Origin: Beijerinckiaceae bacterium
Lineage (GTDB): Bacteria; Bacteroidota; Bacteroidia; Chitinophagales; Chitinophagaceae
Assembly: GCA_903970475.1 (NCBI GenBank)
Contig: CAJCIQ010000011.1
Coordinates: 1-39,182 of the forward strand
Direction of reading: 5' to 3'
Length of the DNA: 39,182 bases
A program made the position numbers and the translations under genes. Under the pieces are notes generated by a model, which was not told the DNA's origin, ran no database searches, and saw nothing but the letters and a program-made list of their open reading frames with translations. Positions 16,121 through 24,276 of the stretch are shown here, one piece after another. How positions within the stretch are numbered: position 1 is the first letter of the stretch; each line of letters begins with the position of its first letter.

Positions 16121-17020
16121 TTAAGCGCTTTGTACAATCGTAGGCAGCACAATACTTAGCACCACACCAATGTTGAAAGCCGCCGTATAATTCTGCGCGG
16201 TTGTTTTAACGTTCCCATCTGAGTCTTTACCATCTACGTCATCATCAAAATGTTGGAATCGATCTGTGATTCCTGACATAAACATAAATGGAGCATCACA
16301 CATCAACCGAATAACGCCGTGGGTTGTTTCTACAGATCCAGCGGGCACGGAGATGCCTGCTTTTTTGAATGCTTCCATGGCCGCGGAGTCTGCTAAACTA
16401 TACTCAGCATAGTTCGTGATATTGACGGAGCCCACGGCTACATAGTTTTTATTGATGAGCAATGTAATTTTCTCCGAGGGGTGCAGAAAGGGACGCAATA
16501 GGCTTTTTTGAGCAGATTGGAGGGTGCTGTTCTGAAAGGCGAAGGCATTGTCCTTTACGGATGATGTAACTAATTTGTCAAAGTGAGCCGGATCATCCCA
16601 CTGGCTCTGTGGGTTTGAGCCATTGGGATGGTAATTATGGATGAACACATTAGATCCCATCACGACACAACCATTGATATTGTCCGCTGTTGGAGAGGAG
16701 GCGGTGCCCAGCGCAATAACGAGACTGGGTTGATCCTGGGAATATTTGAGGATCTTGGGCAAGTCCTCGTGTTTGCCCTGGGAGCTGGAGGAATTCCATT
16801 TGAGGTCCATGATGTCCTGGACACACCATAATTCGACCGTTGCTTTGGATAGGGAAGACCAGATGGCCCTTGGCTGGGCTGTGCCGGGTGCAAAGTTCCA
16901 GGGGTAATTTAATGTATCCGGTAGTGGCAGTTGGGGGTCCCTGATTTGTGCGTTGAGAATGGCATTCAGAATCGGTTCGACTTCCCAGTTTTTGTTGGCG
17001 ATTAGGAGGATACGTGTCAT
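16121..17020 (-). CDS. Nucleoside-phosphorylase-superfamily-like protein
   Basis: This 299-residue protein looks like a member of the purine-nucleoside phosphorylase / MTA-SAH nucleosidase fold. The opening MTRILLIANKNWEVEPIL is the first strand with its Glu. SLVIALGTASSP (99-110) matches the phosphate/ribose loop region. VETTHGVIRLMCDAPF (230-245) matches the segment with the catalytic Glu, and MSGITDR (248-254) matches the SGISD motif whose Asp contacts the purine base. A helix with TAAFNIGVVLS ends the domain, as expected. Between the last two lies an unusual acidic insertion, DDDVDGKDSDGN. There is no signal peptide. It is monocistronic and divergent from the oxidoreductase gene. It could be metabolic or part of a nucleotide-depleting defence; the sequence alone does not say which. 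Confidence 0.65.
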   Translation of the reverse strand: MTRILLIANKNWEVEPILNAILNAQIRDPQLPLPDTLNYPWNFAPGTAQPRAIWSSLSKATVELWCVQDIMDLKWNSSSSQGKHEDLPKILKYSQDQPSLVIALGTASSPTADNINGCVVMGSNVFIHNYHPNGSNPQSQWDDPAHFDKLVTSSVKDNAFAFQNSTLQSAQKSLLRPFLHPSEKITLLINKNYVAVGSVNITNYAEYSLADSAAMEAFKKAGISVPAGSVETTHGVIRLMCDAPFMFMSGITDRFQHFDDDVDGKDSDGNVKTTAQNYTAAFNIGVVLSIVLPTIVQSA

Positions 17021-17163
17021 AGGTAGCGATATTTATGGAAAGTTAAACGCTTTTAAGGGAGTGATCGGGGGAGAAAAACACCCTCCTCCATTGAGCATCC
17101 CACCTTTTTTAGGCTAAGTCAAACAGCGTTTTGGCGTAATCGCCCCACGAATTTGCCCTCATC

Positions 17164-17190
17164 TTTGTCTAATAAACAAAAGTAGACAAA
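17164..17190 (+). promoter_or_regulatory. Inverted repeat operator abutting the oxidoreductase start
   Basis: TTTGTCTA (17164-17171) and TAGACAAA (17183-17190) are perfect 8-bp arms around 11 bases, the second ending right at the ATG. A repressor bound here would block transcription or translation of the oxidoreductase-AraC operon. Confidence 0.5.
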
Positions 17191-18171
17191 ATGAAAGCAA
17201 TAAGAATCCATGAATTTGGGGGACCCGAAGTGATGAAAATAGAAGAAGTGGAACGCCCGCTAGCCCAGCCGGACGAGATCCTGGTTAAAATGTACGCCAG
17301 TGGGGTTAATCCGGCAGATTACGTTGTCCGGCAGGGTGGAAATGAAATTTTGAAACCGTTCCTGAAATTGCCATTGGGGCTTGGCCTGGATGGAGCTGGT
17401 GAAATAGCTGAAATTGGCAGTGAGGTTATTGGCTTTAAGAAAGGGGATAAAGTGTATGGCATCCCCAATTTTTTAAGTGGCACCTATGCGGAGTTCATTG
17501 CCGCTAAAGCCAACCAGTTTGCCATCATGCCGAACAATGTTAGCTTTAATGAAGCGGGTGCCATTCCATCCTGCGCATTGATGGCCTGGAACGGCATGGA
17601 TCTTGGGCAGGTAGGTGCGGGCCAAAGGGTGCTGATACATGGCGCGGCCGGCGGAATCGGCAGCCTGGCGTTGCAATTTGCCAAAGCAAAAGGTGCCTAC
17701 GTAATTGGCGCCGCCTCAAAATCCAACTTTGAATTTTTGAGGCAACTTGGTGCAGATGAAGTAATTGATTATAATGATGAAAATTTCGCCGGCTTGCTGC
17801 ATCATATCGACGTAGTGTTTGACGCCTCACCCGTATTTAATGAAGACGCCAGGATGATGATGGCAGGGGCGTTAAAAGAACACGGTAGGTTTGTGAGCGT
17901 ACAGTTGCCGTATCCGTTTAGCGAAGCGATTCTAGAAAAACTAGGGAACAAGCATGCTGAAGCCAAAATGATCAGGCGGCAGCTTGATGTTGCGCCATCA
18001 TTAACCGATATTGCAAAATTAATAGAGGAAGGTAAAGTACGCATTGTTATCAGTAAGGTTTACCCGATGGAAAAGGCGGCTGAGGCGCATGTTGAACTGG
18101 AATCAAAGCACGTTCGGGGTAAGATTGTACTGGAAATCAGAAAGGAGGATGGAAAATATGAAGCGGATTAA
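17191..18171 (+). CDS. NADP-dependent quinone oxidoreductase-like (zinc-free MDR)
   Basis: A 326-residue medium-chain dehydrogenase/reductase of the zeta-crystallin/quinone oxidoreductase type. The N-terminal GroES-like domain has ASGVNPADYVVRQGG; the Rossmann domain has the nucleotide-binding GAAGGIGSLALQFAK (151-165). The catalytic zinc ligands of alcohol dehydrogenases are absent. It reduces quinones or alpha,beta-unsaturated carbonyls with NADPH, usually in stress or xenobiotic response. The C-terminus MEKAAEAHVELESKHVRGKI is the family ending. The downstream AraC gene begins within its last 14 bases, so the two are translated together. Confidence 0.93.
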   Translation: MKAIRIHEFGGPEVMKIEEVERPLAQPDEILVKMYASGVNPADYVVRQGGNEILKPFLKLPLGLGLDGAGEIAEIGSEVIGFKKGDKVYGIPNFLSGTYAEFIAAKANQFAIMPNNVSFNEAGAIPSCALMAWNGMDLGQVGAGQRVLIHGAAGGIGSLALQFAKAKGAYVIGAASKSNFEFLRQLGADEVIDYNDENFAGLLHHIDVVFDASPVFNEDARMMMAGALKEHGRFVSVQLPYPFSEAILEKLGNKHAEAKMIRRQLDVAPSLTDIAKLIEEGKVRIVISKVYPMEKAAEAHVELESKHVRGKIVLEIRKEDGKYEAD

Positions 18172-19072
18172 AACCATCAGTGAGTTTCACCAGTTCCGGC
18201 GTCTTCCTGCGCCGGAACATCCACTGCTCAGTGTGACCGAAATTAAGATGGTGAAGCATGTCGTGGAAAAACAAACGATGACCTGGTGTTACGACTTCTA
18301 TGCTATTGGCCTGAAAAGGGTATCCTATTCAAAGCACATCAACTTTAGATACGGTCAGCAACCATATGACTTTAATGAAGGTATTCTTTCCTTTGTAGCA
18401 CCTAACCAGTTATTGAGTCTTTCAATAGACAGTGAACAGGAAACAACCCAGTCTGGATGGCTACTCCTGATTCATCCTGATTTTATGTGGAATACATCCT
18501 TGGCTAAATCCATCAGGAAATATGATTTCTGGGACTACTCCGTTCATGAGTCCTTATTCCTTTCAGCGAAAGAAGAAGGAAAGCTCATCCGTATCTTTCA
18601 AAATATCCAGCAGGAATATCATGCAAACATGGATCGTTTCAGCAAACAGATTATCATTTCACAGATTGAGGGTTTGCTGAGCTATGCAGATCGTTTTTAC
18701 CACCGGCAATTTATTACAAGAGAAAAGTCCAATCATCAGCTTCTGGATAGGCTGGAGACATTACTGGAGGATTATTTCGGTAGTGACGAACTGGTAACAA
18801 AAGGGTTGCCTACGGTTCAATACATTTCCGAAGCACTGAATGTATCGCCAAATTATCTGCGGGGTTTACTTAAGGTACTGACCGGACAAAATACACAGCA
18901 GCTCATACACGACAAGTTGATTGAAAAGGCCAAAGAAAAGCTCTCTGTTACGGATTTTTCAATTAGTGAAATTGCCTATGCACTGGGTTTTGAACACCCG
19001 CAATCGTTTACTAAATTATTCAAAAACAAAACCAGTTTATCGCCACTGGCCTACCGGAAATCCCTTAATTGA
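18158..19072 (+). CDS. AraC-family transcriptional regulator
   Basis: A 304-residue regulator with an N-terminal sensory domain (about 20-180) and a C-terminal AraC-type double helix-turn-helix: LPTVQYISEALNVSPNYLRG and then FSISEIAYALGFEHPQSFTKLFKNKTSLSPLAYR. I place the start at the ATG at 18158 because an AGGAGG lies nine bases before it; the ATG at 18149 directly abuts that ribosome site and is less likely. It overlaps the oxidoreductase stop. This arrangement, an oxidoreductase followed by its AraC regulator, is common in Bacteroidota; it probably regulates its own operon in response to the substrate. Confidence 0.92.
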   Translation: MKRIKTISEFHQFRRLPAPEHPLLSVTEIKMVKHVVEKQTMTWCYDFYAIGLKRVSYSKHINFRYGQQPYDFNEGILSFVAPNQLLSLSIDSEQETTQSGWLLLIHPDFMWNTSLAKSIRKYDFWDYSVHESLFLSAKEEGKLIRIFQNIQQEYHANMDRFSKQIIISQIEGLLSYADRFYHRQFITREKSNHQLLDRLETLLEDYFGSDELVTKGLPTVQYISEALNVSPNYLRGLLKVLTGQNTQQLIHDKLIEKAKEKLSVTDFSISEIAYALGFEHPQSFTKLFKNKTSLSPLAYRKSLN

Positions 19073-19077
19073 TTAGG

Positions 19078-19113
19078 CACTCGGTCTGAGTCCATGAGGA
19101 CCCAGACCGAGTG
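19078..19113 (+). terminator. Hairpin after the AraC gene
   Basis: CACTCGGTCTG (19078-19088) pairs with CAGACCGAGTG (19103-19113), and GTCC/GGAC inside extends the stem with a mismatch. It begins five bases past the AraC stop. A T tract is missing, so it is a likely but imperfect terminator. Confidence 0.5.
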
Positions 19114-19155
19114 GGGCAAGGCCCATGCTGGGGTGTACCTGGTCATAGGTTTACT

Positions 19156-19182
19156 TAAATTATAGCTTTAGGCTATAATTTA
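19156..19182 (+). promoter_or_regulatory. Inverted repeat upstream of the leader-peptide gene
   Basis: Perfect 11-bp arms TAAATTATAGC / GCTATAATTTA around five bases. It lies just upstream of a plausible promoter for the peptide gene: TTTG at 19195-19198 and a -7-like TATGTTCG at 19219-19226, twenty bases apart. It may be a regulator site. Confidence 0.4.
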
Positions 19183-19270
19183 TTCGTGTACGGGTTTGAT
19201 AGAATCTCATGCCTTAATTATGTTCGTATTCAACATTTAATCATTTTTTACAAATTAAAACCTATTTAAA

Positions 19271-19519
19271 ATGAATGATTTACACCTATTTGTACCCTTG
19301 AAAGATGCGGAACTTATCGCAGTAAATGGAGGCTCCGGTGGTTTAAGCGCAATAGCTAACGCTATAGGTATCGCGGTTGGACCAGGTGGTGCACTCACTA
19401 ACCTATCCGATGGTATTGGCGAGGGACTATCCGGTTTGTCCGATGGTACCGGCGGTAGCCTGACTTCTCTGTCAGATGGTATTGGCGGTGGATTTATTAG
19501 CCTCACTAACCACTTTTAA
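19271..19519 (+). CDS. Double-glycine-leader peptide, bacteriocin/RiPP-like, with 11-residue repeats
   Basis: An 82-residue peptide. Residues 1-21 look like a double-glycine leader: hydrophobic positions and the motif LKDAELIAVNGG match the class II bacteriocin/ComC pattern LxxxELxxVxGG, cut after GG by a C39-peptidase transporter. The remaining 61 residues are Gly/Ala/Ser-rich with no Cys: a hydrophobic segment LSAIANAIGIAVGPGG and then three 11-residue repeats (45-55, 56-66, 67-77), each starting LSDG. It has its own promoter candidate and a strong terminator, so it is a single-gene unit. No C39 transporter, maturase or immunity gene is next to it. The function is unknown; secreted antimicrobial or signal peptide is the best guess. 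Confidence 0.7.
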   Translation: MNDLHLFVPLKDAELIAVNGGSGGLSAIANAIGIAVGPGGALTNLSDGIGEGLSGLSDGTGGSLTSLSDGIGGGFISLTNHF

Positions 19520-19536
19520 TTAAGCAACCCATATGA

Positions 19537-19570
19537 GGGTGGCTCAAATTATTTTTGAGCCACCCTTTTT
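19537..19570 (+). terminator. Rho-independent terminator of the leader-peptide gene
   Basis: Arms GGGTGGCTCAAA (19537-19548) and TTTGAGCCACCC (19554-19565) are perfectly complementary, with a five-base loop and a following TTTTT (19566-19570). It is 17 bases past the stop. Confidence 0.88.
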
Positions 19571-19692
19571 GTATATCAGCACCCATGATTTCCCTGAACG
19601 CCAGCTCGGCGTCTAATTACGCGCAATCGGTTGTGCACCTTTTTCCTATTCCATTATTCTATATTCGTCGAATCATCTAAGTAGTGCTTCGT

Positions 19693-21711
19693 ATGATTCG
19701 TAAAAATATTGTAAGCTTCTTCTGCCTATTATTGCTGTTCCATATTTCATTTGGACAAAATACCTACTATGTAAAAGATAGCGTTATTGTGAATAAACCG
19801 GTAAGCCCATTACTGTATAGCAGTTTTCTGGAATTAGGATGGGGCCGGTCTACGGATAATATGTGGGCGGAGTTATTATACAACAGAAGCTTCGAGGAGA
19901 ACGATGCGGTACTGGGTGATTATGCGGGAGGTGGTTTGCTGGCAAATGTAGATACAAAAAAGGCTACATGGTGGCACAGTGGTTACGAAGCGGCAAAATG
20001 GTATTTACATAAAGATACGGATGACACCGTAAGTCGGATGGAAATTTTCGATGGAACCTGGCCGTTCCCAGGTCATGGTAAGCGGTCTGTTAAGATTTTT
20101 AATAAGTCGCATACTACCGATATTTTATTTTGCCAGGATAGCATTTATCTGCGAAGGGGTGTGGTTTACCATTTTGAAGGTCTACTCAATAATTTACAAG
20201 AATTTACGGCTGATAGTGTAACAAAAAAGAGTGTAACTATATCGATCTGTCTATTCAAGGAAGGGGATTTCACTAAACCCTTGTCAGAGCAGGTTGTTAC
20301 GGTGAATACGGGATATTTCAAAAATTACCAGGCCATTTTACCTGCATTTGATTACCAAGGACGGGGAACTTTTGCCATTAAGCTGCATGCTGGATCAAAG
20401 CTAAATATGGATTTGCTTTCTTTGATGCCTGCTGATAATGTCCTGGGCTGGCGAAAGGATGTGGTGGCAGCTATAAGGGATAGTGTACCTGTGGGAACTA
20501 TTCGTTTTCCTGGAGGATGTTTCGCTTCCACCTACTTATGGAAGGACGGTATCGGGGATAAACAGAAACGGAAAATGATTTTTGGGGCATTATCCGATGG
20601 AGGTGGGGATGTTGTCCAGGATATTGGTACCGTGGAGTTCCTGAACCTTTGTAAACTTACAGGGGCTAAACCTGTATTGGACGTGGCCGTGATGCTCAAT
20701 ACGGCTGATAATGCTGCGGAGTGGGTTTCCTTCTGCAATGCCCCCACAAATCAGTTACGCAGTAGCGTTGGCTATGAGAAGCCTTTTAATGTTAAGTATT
20801 GGGAAATGGACAATGAGCCTTACCGAAAGTTTGACGCTTTTGCCTACGCCTATAAATGTGTTGAATTTTCAAAGGCCATGAAGAAGGTCGATCCCCGTAT
20901 CAAAATTATAATGGGTGCCTATTTCATTTATGGACCCAAACTTAAGGAGATGCTGGACATTGCTGGTCCATATATAGATGTGGTTAATAAGCGGGAAGAC
21001 CTGCCTTTTGCGGAATACCAAAGAGCCCTAAATATTATCAGGGCCTATAATAAGGTCCATGGCACCCACATCACTATGTGTGATACGGAGACTACCTTTC
21101 CCTTGGAAGCTAAAAATGATAAAGGTGTGGATGGTTTAAATCATCAGATAGAAGATAGTGATGAACCCTCCGTGGATAAGACAGTACGTTGGGCTCATGG
21201 TATGAGCGGCATAAAAAATTACATTAAGTTCCAGAATCTGGGGGGTGATTTTATCTTCGCGAACTACTGGGCTTATATAAATTCCTATGGAGAAAACCTC
21301 CTTAACGTTACGAAGGAAAATGTTTTTGTTAGTGCTCCAGGAAAGGCTTTCCGGTTTCTTGAGCTAGCAAAGCTGTCTTTGCCGGTAAAGGTAGAGAAGG
21401 TAGGTTCTGAGGGAAATACCTTGGTCCAGGCGGGATGGAATATGGAGAAAAACAAGTTTGTTGTGATCATATTGAATTTTGATAACAAGGACATGGTGGA
21501 GCATGTCGATTTCAGTAAGCTTAACATTAAAAATGTACGATGCACTACGAGCTATTGTGCGTATGCCCAAACAATGGCGGATTTTAATAATCCGGAGCAC
21601 CCTAATAGGGTGATTACTGAATCCTCCAAACCAACTATTGAAGGGATGCAGGTTCCACTGACTGCTAAGGGTAATTCCGCTACTTATTGGGTGTTTGATG
21701 TAGTTCGGTAA
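19693..21711 (+). CDS. Alpha-L-arabinofuranosidase, GH51-like
   Basis: A secreted enzyme of 672 residues; it should remove terminal arabinofuranose from arabinoxylan, arabinan or arabinogalactan. I place the start at the ATG at 19693, which gives a clean signal peptide MIRKNIVSFFCLLLLFHISFGQ; an upstream GTG lacks such a context. Family marks are SFLELGWGRSTDNMWAELLYNRSF near the N-terminus, then TIRFPGGCFASTYLWKDGIG, and WEMDNEP where Glu375 is the likely acid/base. MCDTETTF holds Glu466, the best nucleophile candidate. The catalytic domain is followed by a beta-sandwich domain. Its 3' end overlaps the end of the chorismate mutase gene on the other strand by 28 bases. Confidence 0.88.
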   Translation: MIRKNIVSFFCLLLLFHISFGQNTYYVKDSVIVNKPVSPLLYSSFLELGWGRSTDNMWAELLYNRSFEENDAVLGDYAGGGLLANVDTKKATWWHSGYEAAKWYLHKDTDDTVSRMEIFDGTWPFPGHGKRSVKIFNKSHTTDILFCQDSIYLRRGVVYHFEGLLNNLQEFTADSVTKKSVTISICLFKEGDFTKPLSEQVVTVNTGYFKNYQAILPAFDYQGRGTFAIKLHAGSKLNMDLLSLMPADNVLGWRKDVVAAIRDSVPVGTIRFPGGCFASTYLWKDGIGDKQKRKMIFGALSDGGGDVVQDIGTVEFLNLCKLTGAKPVLDVAVMLNTADNAAEWVSFCNAPTNQLRSSVGYEKPFNVKYWEMDNEPYRKFDAFAYAYKCVEFSKAMKKVDPRIKIIMGAYFIYGPKLKEMLDIAGPYIDVVNKREDLPFAEYQRALNIIRAYNKVHGTHITMCDTETTFPLEAKNDKGVDGLNHQIEDSDEPSVDKTVRWAHGMSGIKNYIKFQNLGGDFIFANYWAYINSYGENLLNVTKENVFVSAPGKAFRFLELAKLSLPVKVEKVGSEGNTLVQAGWNMEKNKFVVIILNFDNKDMVEHVDFSKLNIKNVRCTTSYCAYAQTMADFNNPEHPNRVITESSKPTIEGMQVPLTAKGNSATYWVFDVVR

Positions 21712-21989
21712 TGATCCAATTCCTGTGAAATGAAGTAATTGACCAGGTCGCGATAGACTTTTTCAATAACATCAGGATTGAGGTTGTTTTCTTCGGCCCA
21801 TAGCCTTCGTTGGGTAAGCATTGCCGCAAATCTTTCCGGTGCTTTTACTGCCTGCTCATTTGTCTTGAACTGAGCAGCGGCTTTGACGTATTCATACCGA
21901 AGGCCGAGTTGGGATATGATTCCTTTGTCAATGGTATCAATCATTTCTCTGATTTCCTTCATATCCAGGCAGTCTTTGGGCTTTTTCAT
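21684..21989 (-). CDS. Chorismate mutase type II / isochorismate-pyruvate lyase (PchB-like)
   Basis: A 101-residue all-helical AroQ-fold protein, the same size as PchB. The sequence MIDTIDKGIISQLGLRYEYVKAA, then VKAPERFAAML and RRLWAEENNLNPDVIEKVYRDLVNYFIS, aligns with PchB-type enzymes rather than with the P-protein mutase. PchB makes salicylate from isochorismate and also has mutase activity, so either reaction is possible. It lies opposite the two glycosidases: its end overlaps the GH51 gene and its start lies among the promoter elements of the GH2 gene. No salicylate or siderophore genes are near. Confidence 0.85.
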   Translation of the reverse strand: MKKPKDCLDMKEIREMIDTIDKGIISQLGLRYEYVKAAAQFKTNEQAVKAPERFAAMLTQRRLWAEENNLNPDVIEKVYRDLVNYFISQELDHYRTTSNTQ

Positions 21990-22005
21990 AGATTTTGTAT
22001 GTTTG
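21975..22005 (+). promoter_or_regulatory. Promoter of the GH2 gene
   Basis: TTTG at 21975-21978, a 19-base spacer and TATGTTTG at 21998-22005 give a near-ideal Bacteroidota promoter. Transcription would start near 22012, before the ATG at 22028 but after the alternative start at 21995, supporting the shorter protein. It overlaps the first codons of the divergent chorismate mutase gene. Confidence 0.6.
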
Positions 22006-22027
22006 GATGGAAATATACATACCTCAG

Positions 22028-23893
22028 ATGGACTTGCGATTACTTTTTTTCCTATCGCTTTTGTTAATCACTGTTCAGCATACAGATGCCCAATCCCCAC
22101 TAATTACCAATATTCCGAACCGTTCGACTATTAGCCTGGACGGTAACTGGCAGTACATAGCCGATCCTTATGAAACCGGGTTCTACGACTACAGGTACAA
22201 GGAAATGGCTGAAAATGACCCAAACGCTTATTGGACGACAGATGTGCCAGTCAGCAAGTCAGACAAGAAGGAATTTGGCTTTACGGACAAGCACGTATTA
22301 AAGGTCCCCGGCGACTGGAATTCCCAGGATCCAAAGTGGCTGTATTACGAAGGGACTATTTGGTATAAAAAAACGTTTGACTTTACGCTAAAGTCAGCAT
22401 CCGACCGGGTGTTTCTCTATTTTGGGGCGGTCAATTACAGGGCGGATGTTTACCTGAACGGCAAAAAGCTGGGCAGCCACCTGGGCGGATTCACTCCTTT
22501 TGATTTTGAAATCCCGGATGGTGTGTTGAAGCCCACGGGGAACAACTTAATAGTCAAGGTGGACAACAAACGTTACGCCGATGAAGTTCCTACACTGAAT
22601 ACGGACTGGTGGAACTATGGGGGGATTACGCGCAGTGTAAGACTTGTTGAAGTGCCCCGGGAATTTATAGAAGATTATTTTGTGTCGCTCCAAGGGCCTT
22701 CCAAAGGTAACGAGGCCGGCGCTTCAGGAACTGACACAACTACAGATGTTATCCGCGGATGGGTGCGGCTGAATAACGCCAGCGCTGAAAGCGTCACTTT
22801 GGAAATACCTGAATTGCACTTGAAACGGTCTTTCCCTGTAGAGGACAACCTGGCTGCGATAAACTTACAGGCAAAAGGACTGCAACGATGGTCTCCGGAA
22901 AACCCTAAAAGGTACCGGGTGATTATAAGCGCTGGAGCTGATAGAACAGAAGAAAAAATAGGCTTTCGAACAATCACCGTAAGTGGCGCCCATTTGCTAC
23001 TAAACGGTAAACCGCTTTTTATGCGGGGCATCTGCATACACGAGGAAATTCCCCAGGAAAGGCGGCGGGCTTATAGTCAGTCGGATGCCGCTCAGTTGCT
23101 GGGGTGGGCCAAAGAACTGGGTTGCAATATGGTTCGCCTGGCCCATTATCCCCATGACGAATCCATGACCCGAATGGCTGATTCCCTGGGTATTTTAGTC
23201 TGGTCGGAGATCCCTGTATACTGGACAATCCATTTCGGCAGCAATGAAGTCCTTGCAAAAGCCCAGCAGCAGCTAAAAGAGGAGATCACCAGGGATCATA
23301 ACCGCGCGAGCATCATTATCTGGTCCGTTGGGAATGAAACCCCTGTCAGCGCGGTCAGGACGGAATTCATGCACACCCTTATCACTTCGGCCAAAGGGTT
23401 GGATTCCTCCCGTCTGATTTCTGCGGCCCTGGAATATGACCATAACAATGGAAAGAATGTGGTAGACGATCCCCTGGGGCAATATGTGGACCTGGTCGCA
23501 TTCAACGAATACCTGGGTTGGTATGGGGGAACCCCGGCAAGCTGCCGGGACGCGCAATGGTCAGTCCCCTACGACAAACCATTTTTTATTAGTGAAACAG
23601 GGGCGGAAGCCCTTGCCGGTTTCCACGCTGACAGCCTTACCCGCTGGAGCGAGGAATGGCAGGAGTGGTATTTTAGGGAACAGGTGGCCATGATGCGACG
23701 GATGCCGGCGAGTTTTGTCGGTTTATCGCCTTGGATCCTGGCCGATTTCCGGTCCCCCAAAAGAAACAACCCTGTATATCAGGAGGGTTGGAACAATAAG
23801 GGGCTTATCGGGCATAATGGAAAAAAGAAGAAGGCCTTTTATGTAGTACAGGCTTATTACAAAAGCCTGAGTCAAGGGACCAGTGAGAACTAG
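22028..23893 (+). CDS. Beta-glucuronidase-like GH2 glycosidase
   Basis: A secreted GH2 enzyme of 621 residues, starting with a signal peptide (MDLRLLFFLSLLLITVQHTDAQ). In order: jelly-roll sugar-binding domain (about 35-205), Ig-like domain, and a TIM barrel. The acid/base is Glu437 in WSVGNE and the nucleophile is Glu523 in FISETG, 86 residues apart, as in beta-glucuronidases. LVAFNEYLGWYGG and the late NNKGL, corresponding to the glucuronidase N-x-K motif that binds the uronic carboxylate, favour beta-glucuronidase over beta-galactosidase. Its likely role is removing glucuronate from hemicellulose or glycan fragments. The start follows from the promoter at 21975. Confidence 0.92.
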   Translation: MDLRLLFFLSLLLITVQHTDAQSPLITNIPNRSTISLDGNWQYIADPYETGFYDYRYKEMAENDPNAYWTTDVPVSKSDKKEFGFTDKHVLKVPGDWNSQDPKWLYYEGTIWYKKTFDFTLKSASDRVFLYFGAVNYRADVYLNGKKLGSHLGGFTPFDFEIPDGVLKPTGNNLIVKVDNKRYADEVPTLNTDWWNYGGITRSVRLVEVPREFIEDYFVSLQGPSKGNEAGASGTDTTTDVIRGWVRLNNASAESVTLEIPELHLKRSFPVEDNLAAINLQAKGLQRWSPENPKRYRVIISAGADRTEEKIGFRTITVSGAHLLLNGKPLFMRGICIHEEIPQERRRAYSQSDAAQLLGWAKELGCNMVRLAHYPHDESMTRMADSLGILVWSEIPVYWTIHFGSNEVLAKAQQQLKEEITRDHNRASIIIWSVGNETPVSAVRTEFMHTLITSAKGLDSSRLISAALEYDHNNGKNVVDDPLGQYVDLVAFNEYLGWYGGTPASCRDAQWSVPYDKPFFISETGAEALAGFHADSLTRWSEEWQEWYFREQVAMMRRMPASFVGLSPWILADFRSPKRNNPVYQEGWNNKGLIGHNGKKKKAFYVVQAYYKSLSQGTSEN

Positions 23894-23918
23894 TTTTTAG
23901 AAAATCAGTTGACGTAAC

Positions 23919-24276
23919 ATGATGAAGCTTCTTCTTACTTCCAGCGGTATCAGCAACACAACTATTCAAAACGCGCTGGTGGACCTTTTGGGCAAACCCA
24001 TTACCATGTGTAACGCCTTGTTTGTTCCTACTGGCATATACCCTTTTCCATTTGGCGCCCGGTAAGCTTGGAACCCGATCAGCGGAAAGATCCGGTTCCA
24101 TTATCCCTCATCTGGATGCCGAGGGTCACGAGGCTGCGGCCATGGCCAATGCAGAAAAATGGGCCTCGAAGTTGCCGGTACCGGTGTATGTTATTGACGA
24201 TCAGACGGCCATAAAGTTCGTTGATGGTCAGGTTGAAGTAGTATCTGAAGGGAATTGGAAACTTTTCAAGCATTAA
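23919..24276 (+). pseudogene. pepE: Peptidase E (S51) with internal deletion
   Basis: The 5' part reads MMKLLLTSSGISNTTIQNAL and LVDLLGKPITMCNALFVPTG, the start of dipeptidase E-like proteins. It stops in frame at 24063-24065. A different frame (visible from 24067) then gives IIPHLDAEGHEAAAMANAEK and the C-terminus ending KLFKH. The middle of the protein, which carries the active-site Ser and most of the core, is missing. The reading frame is broken exactly where the deletion joins, so this is a decayed gene. The two ends are otherwise well preserved, suggesting recent loss. Confidence 0.8.

Noticed and set aside
17473..17830. Frames opposite the oxidoreductase gene
   Set aside because: They lie wholly within a well-supported coding sequence and show no family features.
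19403..19501. The 33-bp periodic repeats as a CRISPR or non-coding repeat array
   Set aside because: They are in frame, encode 11-residue peptide repeats and lack spacers; a coding explanation is sufficient.
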